A stretch of 64,000 nucleotides of DNA from Bog-473 sp963809825. Its GTDB lineage: Bacteria; Actinomycetota; Acidimicrobiia; Acidimicrobiales; RAAP-2. The notes beneath the pieces were generated by a model that saw only the letters and a list, made by a program, of their open reading frames with translations, was not told where the DNA came from and did not search any database. The stretch spans positions 186,001 through 250,000 of the forward strand of contig CAWELJ010000011.1 of the NCBI GenBank assembly GCA_963809825.1. The letters are read 5' to 3'. Position numbers and translations under genes: made by a program. Below, in pieces: positions 7,998-16,467 of this stretch. The stretch's first letter is position 1. Each line of letters opens with the position of its first letter.

Positions 7998-9056
7998 CTA
8001 CCCACCCCGGGAGCGCGGCAACAATCCGACGGAGGCGGGGGTCGTCGTCACGCCCGCGGCGGCCGCCAGCTGGCCGCAGGCGGCGTCGATCTCCGCTCCC
8101 CTCGTGGCGCGGATCGTCGCGTTCACGCCGAGGGCGGTCAGCTGGTCACGGAACTGCCGCACGCGCGCGGCGGACGAGCCCACCACGGGATAGCCGGGGG
8201 TGGGGTTGAGCGGGATCAGGTTGACGTGGGCGCCGAGCGGGCGTGCGAACGCGGCCAGCTCGGCGGCGTCGCTGCCGCGGTCGTTCACATCGTCGATGAG
8301 GGCCCACTCAATGGAGAGACGCCGCCCGGTGGCCGCCACGTACTCGGCGCAGGCCTCGGCCAGCAGGGCCAACGGGTAGCGCCGGTTGATCGGGACGAGC
8401 TCGTCGCGCAACGTGTCGTTGGCGGCGTGCAGGGACACGGCCAGGTTGACCGGCAGGGTCTCGGCGGCGAGGCGGCGGATCCCCGGCACGATGCCGACCG
8501 TCGAGAGGGTGAGGTGCCGTGCCGAGAGGCCCATCGACCCGTGGAGCCGGACGACCGCGGACCAGACCCGGTCGTAGTTGGCCAGCGGCTCCCCCATCCC
8601 CATGAAGACCACGTTCGACAGCCGCCGCGGTCTGGCCGCTCGCAGCGCGACGGCCACCTGCTCCACGATCTCGCCCTCGCTCAGGTGCCGTTGGAACCCG
8701 GCCTGGCCGGTGGCGCAGAACTGGCAGGCCATGGCACACCCCGCCTGCGTGGAGACGCAGACGGTGACCCGGTCGCGGTAGAGCATCAGCACCGTCTCGA
8801 CCCGGGCCCCGTCGTGAAGCGCCCAGAGCCATTTCGTCGTCTGCCCTCCGTCGGCCGAGCGCCGGGAGACCTCACGCAGCGCCGGGGGCAGGGCGGTCTG
8901 CAGCGACGCCCGCAGCGCCGCGGGCAGCTCGGTCATCTCGCCGGGCCACTGCACGCGGCGGTGGAGGCCGTCCCACACCTGGCGCACCCGGTAGGCGGGC
9001 TCGCCCTCGAGGAGCTCGGCCAGCTGGTCCCGCGTGAGGTCGTAGGGCGCGGGCAT
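7998..9056 (-). CDS. rlmN: Dual-specificity 23S rRNA/tRNA adenine C2-methyltransferase RlmN
   Basis: A 352-residue radical-SAM enzyme that methylates A2503 of 23S rRNA and A37 of some tRNAs. The radical-SAM triad is CAMACQFC (about residues 107-114). MGMGEPLANYD, the LSTVGIVPGIRRLA block and the C-terminal ATRGAEIDAACGQL with the second catalytic cysteine are all present, so it is a functional RlmN rather than a Cfr relative. On the minus strand TAGCCT (9069-9064) stands seven bases before the ATG, so the mRNA is probably leaderless and independent of the upstream catabolic genes. Confidence 0.95.
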   Translation of the reverse strand: MPAPYDLTRDQLAELLEGEPAYRVRQVWDGLHRRVQWPGEMTELPAALRASLQTALPPALREVSRRSADGGQTTKWLWALHDGARVETVLMLYRDRVTVCVSTQAGCAMACQFCATGQAGFQRHLSEGEIVEQVAVALRAARPRRLSNVVFMGMGEPLANYDRVWSAVVRLHGSMGLSARHLTLSTVGIVPGIRRLAAETLPVNLAVSLHAANDTLRDELVPINRRYPLALLAEACAEYVAATGRRLSIEWALIDDVNDRGSDAAELAAFARPLGAHVNLIPLNPTPGYPVVGSSAARVRQFRDQLTALGVNATIRATRGAEIDAACGQLAAAAGVTTTPASVGLLPRSRGG

Positions 9057-9083
9057 CGCCCCCAGGCTACGGGGCGTCCCTCC

Positions 9084-10229
9084 TCAGTCGCGCCCGAGGA
9101 TGACGGTGCCGGCGGCGGTGAACCAGCCGCTCGTCCCGTTGACGCAGGCCAGCCTGGCGTCGGGCACCTGGCGCGGACCGCACTCGCCCCGCAACTGCTT
9201 GACCGCTTCAATCAGCAGGAACATGCCGCGCATGCCGGGCTGGCAGGCGGAGAGCCCGCCGCCGTCGGTGTTGGTCGGGAGCTCGCCGCCGACCCGGAGC
9301 TTGCCGTCCTCGACGAATGCTCCGCCCTCGCCCTTCTTGCAGAAGCCCAGGCCCTCGAGCGTCAGGATCACCATGGGCGTGAAGGCGTCGTAGACCTGGA
9401 CGGTGTCCATCTCCTCGGGCCGGACGCCGGCGCGCTCGAAGGCCATCTGCCCCGAGCGCACACAGGGCGACTCGGTGAAGTCCTCCCACTCGCTCATCGT
9501 CGTGTGCGAGACCGCCTCACCTGTGCCGAGGACCCAGATGGGCGTGTTGGCGCAGTCGCGGGCCCGCTCCTCGTGGGTCAAGACGATGGCGCCGCCCCCG
9601 TCGGAGCGGATGCAGCAGTGCAACTTCGTGAGCGGGTCCCACACCATCGGGGCGTCCACGACGTCGTCGATCGTGATCGGACTCTGGTAGTAGGCGTCGG
9701 GGTTCAGCCCGGCGTTGAAGCGGGTGGAGACCGCGACCTCGGCCAGCTGCTCGATCGTGGTGCCGAACTCGTGCATGTGGCGCCGGGCCACCATGGCGTA
9801 GTGCGACCCGACGGGGTGCCCGAACGGCGCCGCGAACTGGACGGGACCGCGGGTGCCGAAGGACAGGTTCGCCATGCGCAGCTTCTTCTTCAGGTCCGCT
9901 CGCTGGGTCGACCCGTAGGTGAGCACGACGACCTCCACCAGCCCCTGTGCGATGGCCGCCGCGGCGTGCTCGACCATGAACTCCCAGATGCTGCCGCCGT
10001 GTCCCGTCGAGTCCACCCAGTTGGGCCGGAGGCCGAGGTACTCCGCCAGCTCGACGGGCGGCAGCGCACCGGTCAGGGACATGAACCCGTCGACCTCCGA
10101 CTTCTGTATCCCGGCGTCGGCGAGTGCCCGCGTGGTGCCCTGGTAGTTCAGCTGGAACGCCGTCTTGTCGTCGACACGTCCACAGTCGGACGTCGATGCG
10201 CCCACGATCGCCACGCGGCGGTTGGCCAT
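9084..10229 (-). CDS. Ltp-like thiolase-superfamily protein lacking the thiolase cysteine
   Basis: A 381-residue member of the SCP2-thiolase/lipid-transfer-protein branch. The N-terminal active-site loop reads DSTGHGGSIWEFM, where classical thiolases have a nucleophilic cysteine, so claisen-type thiolysis by cysteine is unlikely. VQVYDAFTPM and the C-terminal TDGGGLSACQPGM loop match the Ltp branch, some members of which (Ltp2) act as retro-aldolases on side-chain hydroxyacyl-CoAs with a DUF35 partner. No DUF35 gene is adjacent. A good Shine-Dalgarno sequence precedes the ATG. It follows the SDR by 69 bases and is probably co-transcribed with it below operator site B. Confidence 0.8.
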   Translation of the reverse strand: MANRRVAIVGASTSDCGRVDDKTAFQLNYQGTTRALADAGIQKSEVDGFMSLTGALPPVELAEYLGLRPNWVDSTGHGGSIWEFMVEHAAAAIAQGLVEVVVLTYGSTQRADLKKKLRMANLSFGTRGPVQFAAPFGHPVGSHYAMVARRHMHEFGTTIEQLAEVAVSTRFNAGLNPDAYYQSPITIDDVVDAPMVWDPLTKLHCCIRSDGGGAIVLTHEERARDCANTPIWVLGTGEAVSHTTMSEWEDFTESPCVRSGQMAFERAGVRPEEMDTVQVYDAFTPMVILTLEGLGFCKKGEGGAFVEDGKLRVGGELPTNTDGGGLSACQPGMRGMFLLIEAVKQLRGECGPRQVPDARLACVNGTSGWFTAAGTVILGRD

Positions 10230-10298
10230 GTTCTCCTGCTCTCCTATTCGTCCTCGGACGGGTGCCGGTCAGGTTACGAGCCGTGGCGCGGTCCGGCG

Positions 10299-11231
10299 TC
10301 AGCCGCCACCCATCTTCAGACCGGGGTGCCGGGAGTGGAAGATCTGCGCATTGACCTCCGCCGCGATGTCGGCCGGGTCCCACCTCACCTCGACACCCTT
10401 GGGATTGTCGACCGCCCCGCCCAGGCGCCAGGGCTCGTAGTGCGCGATGTTCGTCCCGACGGCACGGAACACCTGCCCGGTGACGTGGAGGGCCTGGTCG
10501 GAGGCGAGCCAGGCCACCATGGGCGCCGAGTTCTGGGGGTTGAGCCGGCTGAACTCGTCGTCGCCGTACGCATCGGGCTCCTTGATCTCGACGTCCTTCA
10601 GGACGCCACCGGTGAGGCGGGTGACGCCGCCGGGGGCAACCGCGTTGGCCCGGACCCCGAAGCGGGACCCCTCGAGCGAGGTGATGATCGTGAGGGCAGC
10701 GATCCCGGCCTTGGCCGAGCCGTAGTTGGCCTGGCCCACGTTGCCCTGCAGCCCGGCGGACGAGACCGTGTTGACGATGGCCGCCCGGACGGGCTCACCC
10801 GCCTTGGTTCGCTCGCGCCAGCGGATGCAGGCGAACTTCGTTGCGGCGAACGTTCCCTTGAGGTGCACCCGGAGGACGGAGTCGAAGTCGTCCTCGCTCA
10901 TCGACACGATCATCTTGTCCCGGATGATGCCGGCGTTGTTCACGAGGACGTCGAGCCCGCCGAAGGCGTCGTACGCCGTGGCGATCAGGTTCTCGGCGCC
11001 GCCGAAGTCGGCCACGTCGTCGTAACTGGCCACCGCCTCCCCGCCCCGGGCCCTGATGACCTCGACGACCTCATCGGCCGGGCGCTTGTCCGCCCCCTCC
11101 CCCGAGGACGTCCCGCCGAGGTCGTTGACGACGACCTTGGCTCCCTGCGCAGCCAACTCGAGCGCCTCGCCGCGGCCGATGCCGTGGCCCGAGCCGGTGA
11201 CGATGGCGATCTTGCCGTCCAAAATGCCCAT
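10299..11231 (-). CDS. SDR family oxidoreductase (multifunctional-type 3-hydroxyacyl-CoA dehydrogenase-like)
   Basis: A 310-residue short-chain dehydrogenase of the HSD17B4 N-terminal type. It shows TGSGHGIGRGEA (cofactor loop), VVVNDLGG after beta 2 (the aspartate favours NAD), NNAG, catalytic serine (NTVSSAG), Y-x-x-x-K (YGSAK), and an extended C-terminus of about 60 residues after the usual SDR end. It is paralogous to the SDR at 58369. Both genes lie directly below a copy of the same palindromic operator (site B here, 24 bases upstream). A hydroxyacyl-CoA or hydroxysteroid-like substrate is plausible but unproven. Confidence 0.85.
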   Translation of the reverse strand: MGILDGKIAIVTGSGHGIGRGEALELAAQGAKVVVNDLGGTSSGEGADKRPADEVVEVIRARGGEAVASYDDVADFGGAENLIATAYDAFGGLDVLVNNAGIIRDKMIVSMSEDDFDSVLRVHLKGTFAATKFACIRWRERTKAGEPVRAAIVNTVSSAGLQGNVGQANYGSAKAGIAALTIITSLEGSRFGVRANAVAPGGVTRLTGGVLKDVEIKEPDAYGDDEFSRLNPQNSAPMVAWLASDQALHVTGQVFRAVGTNIAHYEPWRLGGAVDNPKGVEVRWDPADIAAEVNAQIFHSRHPGLKMGGG

Positions 11232-11254
11232 GGAACCCCCACTCAGGAGCGAAG

Positions 11255-11272
11255 ACTGACAGGTCTGTCAGA
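11255..11272. promoter_or_regulatory. Candidate TetR operator, site B (SDR promoter)
   Basis: ACTGACAGGTCTGTCAGA, with perfect 7-base arms CTGACAG and CTGTCAG around GT (11256-11271). Read on the minus strand, TACCGT (-10) is followed three bases later by the palindrome, the same geometry as site A. It sits 23 bases before the start codon of the SDR at 11231. Confidence 0.7.
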
Positions 11273-11382
11273 CACGGTATCGGCGGCGGCGGAAGCCCGA
11301 CAATTCCGCCCGAAACCACCCTTCACCGGGGACGATCGCACAGTCGGCCGGATCGACACTGACATGAGCGTCATATACGGTG

Positions 11383-11400
11383 AGGGCCCCCGCGGGCCCT
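11383..11400 (+). other. GC hairpin in the acyl-CoA synthetase upstream region
   Basis: AGGGCCC and GGGCCCT form a 7-base stem with a CCGC loop. It lies 118 bases upstream of the synthetase ATG, inside a 29-codon open frame (11364-11453). It may be chance in GC-rich DNA or a leader structure. The rest of the 285-base gap between 11232 and 11517 shows only operator B and the Shine-Dalgarno region. Confidence 0.25.
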
Positions 11401-11517
11401 GCCGGGCCCGTCGCACGACGCCGGAGCCGGGCGGGATGCGGCCGCAGCTGTGAGGCTGCACGGGACGAACCGGCACGGGCGCCCGACAGGCAGGGTCGGC
11501 GCGGCACAGGGAGGGAC

Positions 11518-13710
11518 ATGGCTACGGGAACCACGGCGACAGGCGACGGGATGGACATCACCGGCCGGCCCACCGCCCTCCGCTCCATCGACCTGGACAC
11601 CTTCTTCCGGCCCAAGCGGGTGGCGGTCGTGGGGGCCTCGGACACCAACGCGCGCCCCAATACGGCGCTGACCCAGAAGATCACGGCGTGGGCCGAGGAG
11701 CGCGGTGCCAGGGTGCACTTCGTCAACCCCAACCGGGCGGAGGTGGCGGGCCGTCCGTGCGCCAAGGCGCTGACCGACATCGAGGAGCAACTCGACCTGG
11801 TGGCGATCCTGGTCGGCGAGCCCCTGCCGATCCTGCGCGACGCCGTGGCGGCCAAGGCGAAGTTCGCCGTCGTCTTCGCGGCCGGCTTCTCCGAGGTCGG
11901 AGCAAAGGGCGAGCGGCTCCAGGAGCAGATGGAGCGGATCATCGAGAGCGGCGAGCTCCACGTGCTGGGGCCCAACACGAATCTCAACGCCTTCGAGGTC
12001 TTCCGCGAGGATCTCCCGGGCAAGGCGATCGCCCTGATCACCCAGAGCGGCCACCAGGGCCGCCCGGTGTTCCAGGGTCAGGAGATCGGCATCAAGCTCT
12101 CGCACTGGGCGCCTGCCGGCAACGAGGCCGACATGGAGTCGGCCGACTTCATCGACTACTTCTCGAGCCTCGAGACCACCGGCGCCGTGGCGTGCTACAT
12201 CGAGGGCTTCAAGAACGGGCGGACGCTGCAGCTCGCCGCGGACGCAGCCGCACGGCGCAAGGTCCCCATCGTCGCCGTGAAGGTGGGGCGCACCGACGAG
12301 GGCACGTCCATGGCGAAGGCCCACACGGGCCACCTCACCGGCTCCGACGAGGTCGTCTCCGCCGCCTTCCGGCAGTACGGCGTGCAGCGGGTCGACGGAC
12401 TCGACCAGCTCCTCGAGGTCTCCGCCGCCCTGGCCCGCACCACGGCACCCGCGCCCGGCGCCGTCCGGCGGCTCACCCGTGGTGCCGGCGGCCGGGTCTG
12501 CGTCTACTCGATCTCCGGTGGCACCGGCGCCCACATGGCGGACATGGTCGCGGCGGCGGGGCTCGAGCTCCCCTCCCTGACCAAGGCCTCGCAGGTGCAG
12601 CTGCACGAATGGATCCCGCCGTATCTGCGGGTCTCGAACCCGGTGGACAACGGGGGCGCCCCCGTGCGCGACTGGCGCGGTCCGAAGATCATTCAGACGA
12701 TGCTCGCCGATCCCAACGTCGATCTCCTGCTGTGCCCGATCACCGGCGCCCTCCCCTCCATGGGCAACAAGCTGTGCGAGGACCTGGTGGAGGCGGCCGC
12801 GACGACCGACAAGCCCATCTTCGTGGTCTGGGGGTCCCCCGTCGGGACGGAGGAGGCCTACACCAAGACGCTGCTCCAGAGCTCGGTGCCGACCTTCCGC
12901 ACCTTCACCAACGCCGTGATGGCGGCCAAGGCCTACTTCGACCATCACCGGTTCGCCGCCTCGTACCAGTCCGCCTTCACCCGCCCGGCGGTCCGGCCGA
13001 GCCCCGCCCGGCGGGCGGCCCTGCCCGTGCTCGCGCCGCGCGGTGTCCGCCGCCCGAGCGGCGAGAGCCTCTCCGAGCAGGACTCCAAGGCCCTGCTCAA
13101 GGCCTACGGGATTGCGCTGCCCAAGGAGCGTGTGGCGACGTCGCCGGGGGAGGCGGTCAAGGCGGCGAAGAAGATCGGCTTCCCCGTCGTGATGAAGATC
13201 GTGTCGGCGGACATCTCGCACAAGTCCGACCTGGGCCTGGTGGCGGTCGGCGTGCGCGACGAGGAGGACGCCCGCCGCACCTACAAGCGCCTCGTGGCCA
13301 CGGCCAAGAAGGCCGCGCCGAAGGCCACGGTGGACGGCGTGCTGGTGGCCCAGACGGTCGCCGGGGTGGAAACGGTGGTCGGCATCGCCCGCGACGACCT
13401 GTTCGGACCGGTCGTGATGTTCGGCTTGGGCGGCGTCTTCGTCGAGGTGCTGCACGACGTGACGTTCCGCCTCCCCCCGTTCACGGCCAGGGACGCCACG
13501 GCGATGCTGGACGAGCTCCGGGGCGCCGCCCTGCTGCGCGGCCTGCGGGGACAGCCGGCGGCGGACAGGGCCGCCCTGGTGGACGTGCTCATGAAGATGC
13601 AGCGCCTGGCGGTCGACCTTTCCGACGACGTGGCCGAGGTCGACATCAACCCGCTGCTGGCGGGTCCGGCCGGCGCAGTTGCGGCCGACGCCCTCGTCGT
13701 GCTGGCCTGA
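11518..13710 (+). CDS. Acyl-CoA synthetase, NDP-forming (acetate-CoA ligase alpha-beta fusion)
   Basis: A 730-residue ADP-forming acyl-CoA synthetase. The N-terminal CoA-binding domain (RVAVVGASDTNARPNTA) is followed by succinyl-CoA-ligase-like domains carrying the likely phosphohistidine motif AHTGHLTGSDE (about residues 265-275), and then by a C-terminal ATP-grasp domain starting at SEQDSKALLKAYGI (about residue 520) with VMKIVSADISHKSDLG. It would activate a carboxylic acid to its CoA thioester at the cost of ATP to ADP. GGGAGGG just upstream supports the ATG at 11518. A crotonase follows after 27 bases, so the two probably form an operon. Confidence 0.9.
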   Translation: MATGTTATGDGMDITGRPTALRSIDLDTFFRPKRVAVVGASDTNARPNTALTQKITAWAEERGARVHFVNPNRAEVAGRPCAKALTDIEEQLDLVAILVGEPLPILRDAVAAKAKFAVVFAAGFSEVGAKGERLQEQMERIIESGELHVLGPNTNLNAFEVFREDLPGKAIALITQSGHQGRPVFQGQEIGIKLSHWAPAGNEADMESADFIDYFSSLETTGAVACYIEGFKNGRTLQLAADAAARRKVPIVAVKVGRTDEGTSMAKAHTGHLTGSDEVVSAAFRQYGVQRVDGLDQLLEVSAALARTTAPAPGAVRRLTRGAGGRVCVYSISGGTGAHMADMVAAAGLELPSLTKASQVQLHEWIPPYLRVSNPVDNGGAPVRDWRGPKIIQTMLADPNVDLLLCPITGALPSMGNKLCEDLVEAAATTDKPIFVVWGSPVGTEEAYTKTLLQSSVPTFRTFTNAVMAAKAYFDHHRFAASYQSAFTRPAVRPSPARRAALPVLAPRGVRRPSGESLSEQDSKALLKAYGIALPKERVATSPGEAVKAAKKIGFPVVMKIVSADISHKSDLGLVAVGVRDEEDARRTYKRLVATAKKAAPKATVDGVLVAQTVAGVETVVGIARDDLFGPVVMFGLGGVFVEVLHDVTFRLPPFTARDATAMLDELRGAALLRGLRGQPAADRAALVDVLMKMQRLAVDLSDDVAEVDINPLLAGPAGAVAADALVVLA

Positions 13711-13737
13711 GCGGCCGGCACGGACACAAGGAGACCG

Positions 13738-14577
13738 ATGAGCGACACGACCGAGGACCCGGTGGGCAGCGACCTGATCCGCAGGATCGAGGACGGCATC
13801 TGCTGGATCACGCTCAACCGGCCCGACGCGGCGAACGCCCTGACCCAGTTCATGCGGGACCAGATCGCCGACTGGGTGCGCGACGCGTCGGCCGACCTGT
13901 TCGTACGCGCGGTGGTCATCACCGCCGCCGGCGACAAGGCCTTCTGCACCGGGGCCGACCTGCGCGGCGGACGGCTGCCCGCGCGGGCGAAGCCCGAGGA
14001 CGCCCCGGACAGCGTCGTGGGCGAGGGCTCCCGCATGATCCGCGACGGCTGGCAGCGTCTCGTCACCAGCATCCTGGACTGTGAGAAGCCGGTCATCGCC
14101 GGCGTCAACGGCACGGCCGCCGGCGGCGGGATGCATCTCGCCCTCGCCTGCGACCTGGTGGTGATGGCCGAGGAGGCCAAGTTCGTCGAGGTCTTCGTCC
14201 GGCGTGGCATCGCGCCCGACGCCGGCGGGGCCTGGATCCTCACCCGCCTGGTGGGCATTCAGAAGGCCAAGGAGCTCTTCTTCTTCGGTGACGACGTGCC
14301 GGCGGCCGAGGCCCACCGCATCGGACTGGTCAACCGCGTCGTGCCCCGGGCCGAGCTCCAGGCGACGCTCGAGGAGATGGCCGGGCGCCTGGCGAAGGGG
14401 CCCACCAAAGCCATCTGGATCGCCAAGTGGCTGACCAATCGAGCCCTCGACGTGGACCGTGCGACCTCGTTGTACGACGAGGCCATCGGGCAGGAGCTGG
14501 TCACCAACACGCTTGACTCGAAGGAGGGCATCGCCAGCTTCGTCGAGCGCCGGCCCTCCGAGTTCAAGGGCTGGTAG
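13738..14577 (+). CDS. Crotonase-fold protein without the hydratase glutamates
   Basis: A 279-residue enoyl-CoA hydratase/isomerase family member. Oxyanion-hole segments FCTGADLRGG and NGTAAGGGMHLALACD are clear. The two glutamates of enoyl-CoA hydratase are replaced, by histidine (residue 133, GGGMH) and by phenylalanine (about residue 153), while PDAGG (about 160-164) supplies an aspartate as in PaaG-type isomerases. An isomerase or hydrolase role is therefore more likely than hydration. It is downstream of the acyl-CoA synthetase with a 27-base gap and overlaps the convergent membrane-protein gene by 14 bases. Confidence 0.82.
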   Translation: MSDTTEDPVGSDLIRRIEDGICWITLNRPDAANALTQFMRDQIADWVRDASADLFVRAVVITAAGDKAFCTGADLRGGRLPARAKPEDAPDSVVGEGSRMIRDGWQRLVTSILDCEKPVIAGVNGTAAGGGMHLALACDLVVMAEEAKFVEVFVRRGIAPDAGGAWILTRLVGIQKAKELFFFGDDVPAAEAHRIGLVNRVVPRAELQATLEEMAGRLAKGPTKAIWIAKWLTNRALDVDRATSLYDEAIGQELVTNTLDSKEGIASFVERRPSEFKGW

Positions 14578-15376
14578 CCGGCGACTTCACGGTCGTCGAC
14601 GTCACGCCCACGCCGGTCGTGGTGGTCGTCGAGACCGCCGGCGACGTCGTGGTGGTCGTGCTGCCCGTCGGCGACGTGGTGCTTGTCGTGGAGCTGGTCG
14701 GGGTCGACGTCGTGGTGGTCGTCGACGACGTCGTCGTGCTGGTCGTCGTGCTGGTGTTCGACGTCGTCGTCGTCGTGGCCGGCGGAGGGGTGTTGTTCAG
14801 CGTGGTCCCACTGCCGGCGTTGCCGAAAATCGACGCCAACGGCTTGCCCGAGATGAGTTCGATGGCGGTGATGAACATGAGCGCGAGCACGAACACGATG
14901 GCCGCCGTCCCGGCGATAGTGCGCCAGGAGAACCGCCGCCGCACAGGGCCACGGGCGGGCGGCGTCGGGGTGGTCGTAGCCTCCAGGCGCTCCGTCGCGG
15001 GGGCATCGGCCGCGGCGGAGATCTCCAGGCGCTGCGTCTCGCCCACCGGCGCCCCGGTCGAGCTCATCTCGACCGTCCCGGTTCCGGCTCCGGCTGTGTG
15101 CTCGGCGTCGGCGCGGGAGGCGGCCGCACCGCTCGGGCCCGTCGCCCCCAGCTTGCGCAGGAGGGTCGACGACTCCGGGGCCCGCACGACGACCTGCTTG
15201 ACGGCCTGCTGGCCCCGTTCGATGGACTGGGCCACGAGCGCCGTCCCGAGGGTGGCGACCGCCGAGCCGATGGCCACGCCGATGATCGTCCCCTTGACCC
15301 CGAAGATCGACGCGATGACGGCGGCGATCACGGCGCCCGCGGCGGAGGCCAGGATCTGGCGCAGCGAGAATTTCAC
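14564..15376 (-). CDS. Membrane protein with a long Thr/Ser-rich outer tail
   Basis: A 270-residue protein with no recognised domain. Residues 7-50 contain one or two hydrophobic helices with glycine repeats, a charged loop of about 90 residues follows, and a further membrane helix lies at about 153-173 (IAGTAAIVFVLALMFITAIELI). The last 90 residues are almost only Thr, Ser and Pro. The tail is probably outside the cell and could be a wall-spanning, possibly glycosylated stalk. The start is a GTG. Topology is read from the sequence; the function is unknown. Confidence 0.65.
   Translation of the reverse strand: MKFSLRQILASAAGAVIAAVIASIFGVKGTIIGVAIGSAVATLGTALVAQSIERGQQAVKQVVVRAPESSTLLRKLGATGPSGAAASRADAEHTAGAGTGTVEMSSTGAPVGETQRLEISAAADAPATERLEATTTPTPPARGPVRRRFSWRTIAGTAAIVFVLALMFITAIELISGKPLASIFGNAGSGTTLNNTPPPATTTTTSNTSTTTSTTTSSTTTTTSTPTSSTTSTTSPTGSTTTTTSPAVSTTTTTGVGVTSTTVKSPATSP
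14585..14790. repeat. Low-complexity GTCGTC/GTGGTC tract
   Basis: A degenerate run of GTC, GTG and GAC triplets that encodes the Thr/Ser-rich C-terminal tail of the minus-strand membrane protein. It is not a regular tandem repeat, but such tracts are prone to slippage and length variation. Confidence 0.6.
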
Positions 15377-15472
15377 TCGGGGATATCTAGTCGCGCCCGG
15401 GCACCACGATGGCGCGGGCCGCGGAACGGCGACGACTCCCGTGGGCCGCCCGGACGGCGACGGCCCGGATGC

Positions 15473-15985
15473 TCACTCGCCCACCGCCCCGTCGATCTGC
15501 TCGCGCAGGAGGTCGGCGTGCCCGTTGTGGCGCGCGTACTCCTCGATCATGTGGATCATGATCCACCGCAGCGAGAAGGTCGACTTCTCCGTCGACGCCG
15601 ACGGGTCGTCGAGGCTCCCGGCGGCCTCCACGATGGCGCGTGAGAGGTCGCACTGGCGCCGGAAGAGGTCGATGTCCGCCCCGGCCTCGTCGGGGTCGAG
15701 ATCGTTGAAGTCCGCGTCCCGGTCGTCCACGGTCGAGAACGGTTCGGGCGACGAGCTCCCACGGAAGATGTGGTCGAACCACCACCACTCCACCAGGGCC
15801 ATGTGCCGCACGAGGCCGAGCAGGCTGAGCCCGGACGGCGGGACACCCCGACGGGCCAAGTCGGCGCCGTCGAGCCCCTCGCACTTCCACAGCAGCGTCG
15901 AGCGCTGATAGTCGAGCCAGGTCGCCAGCATCGGACGCTCGGCGCCGGTTTGCGGCGGCTCGGGCCGGGTCACTGCGGAGTGCAC
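15473..15985 (-). CDS. DinB-like DUF664 family protein
   Basis: A 170-residue four-helix protein of the DUF664 branch of the DinB/YfiT superfamily. Visible marks are MLATWLDYQRSTLLWKCEGL, SLLGLVRHMALVEWWWFDHIF (the first metal-ligand histidine) and SLRWIMIHMIEEYARHNGHADLLREQIDG, which is the hallmark C-terminal motif with the other histidines. Members are thought to be metal-dependent thiol transferases (mycothiol or bacillithiol). On the minus strand TAGCCT (15997-15992) stands six bases before the GTG start, so the mRNA is probably leaderless. Confidence 0.85.
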   Translation of the reverse strand: MHSAVTRPEPPQTGAERPMLATWLDYQRSTLLWKCEGLDGADLARRGVPPSGLSLLGLVRHMALVEWWWFDHIFRGSSSPEPFSTVDDRDADFNDLDPDEAGADIDLFRRQCDLSRAIVEAAGSLDDPSASTEKSTFSLRWIMIHMIEEYARHNGHADLLREQIDGAVGE

Positions 15986-15991
15986 CGGCCC

Positions 15992-16034
15992 AGGCTAGCG
16001 GCGAATTCTTCGTCCGATCGGGGGCCGGTAGCAT
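15992..16034. promoter_or_regulatory. Divergent leaderless promoters
   Basis: TAGCCT (minus strand, 15997-15992) precedes the DUF664 GTG by six bases, and TAGCAT (plus strand, 16029-16034) precedes the GTG at 16042 by seven bases. Neither gene has a Shine-Dalgarno sequence. Confidence 0.5.
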
Positions 16035-16041
16035 GGCCCGC

Positions 16042-16467
16042 GTGCGACAACGGTGGCTTTCAGCGCGAGCCCTGTCGATGCATGCGGCGGCGATCGTCGT
16101 GGTCTCGGGCTGCGCCATCGCCGCCTGGTGGCAGGTGAACCGGGCCCAGGACGGCAACGAGCTGAGCTTCTTCTACTCCGCCATGTGGCCGGTGTTCGGT
16201 CTCCTCGCGCTGTACTTCTGGTGGATGCTCCTCCACACCGACTACGACACCGTGGGGCTCAAGGGCATGCGGCGCCAGAACCAGCAGGCCGTGCCCGTCG
16301 ACGCGACGGCGACGGCCGGTGTCGCCGTCGGGCAGTCCGGCGCCGTGCCCGGCCCGGGGGAGGACCCGGAGCTGGTCGCCTACAACGCGCGGCTGGCCCA
16401 CCTGGCGGAGAAGGGGCCGAAGACCTGGCGCAACCGCGACGAGGTCGTGGTGCGACGGGCGCAGTGA
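16042..16467 (+). CDS. Two-helix membrane protein of unknown function
   Basis: A 141-residue protein with two transmembrane helices (about residues 12-32 and 46-64), a short outer loop beginning WWQVNRAQDGNE and a cytoplasmic tail that ends with a Y-N-x-x-L-A-x-L motif (YNARLAHLAEKGP). The pattern is common in actinobacteria next to a DUF3817 gene, as here, but no function is established. The GTG at 16042 is preferred over the ATG at 16033 because the latter lies within the -10 box TAGCAT. It overlaps the next gene by four bases (GTGA). Confidence 0.65.
   Translation: MRQRWLSARALSMHAAAIVVVSGCAIAAWWQVNRAQDGNELSFFYSAMWPVFGLLALYFWWMLLHTDYDTVGLKGMRRQNQQAVPVDATATAGVAVGQSGAVPGPGEDPELVAYNARLAHLAEKGPKTWRNRDEVVVRRAQ

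Noticed and set aside
10268..10276. Seventh TetR operator near the Ltp-like start (GTCAGGTTA)
   Set aside because: Only the right half matches (the left arm matches 1 of 10 bases). The minus-strand TAACCT may simply be a -10 box.
7206..11453. A 1415-codon open frame on the plus strand
   Set aside because: It runs antisense to RlmN, the Ltp-like and SDR genes, which have clear family motifs. Long antisense frames are expected in DNA of this GC content.
11482..11499. CCCGAC...GTCGG palindrome upstream of the acyl-CoA synthetase
   Set aside because: The spacing and the half-site differ from the regulon motif; short GC palindromes are frequent here.
11371..14316. A 981-codon open frame on the minus strand
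   Set aside because: It is the shadow of the acyl-CoA synthetase and crotonase genes; its translation is rich in R, G, H and V without domain motifs.
14619..15908. A 429-codon plus-strand frame starting with a valine/aspartate repeat
   Set aside because: The repeat is the antisense reading of the Thr/Ser tail of the minus-strand membrane protein.
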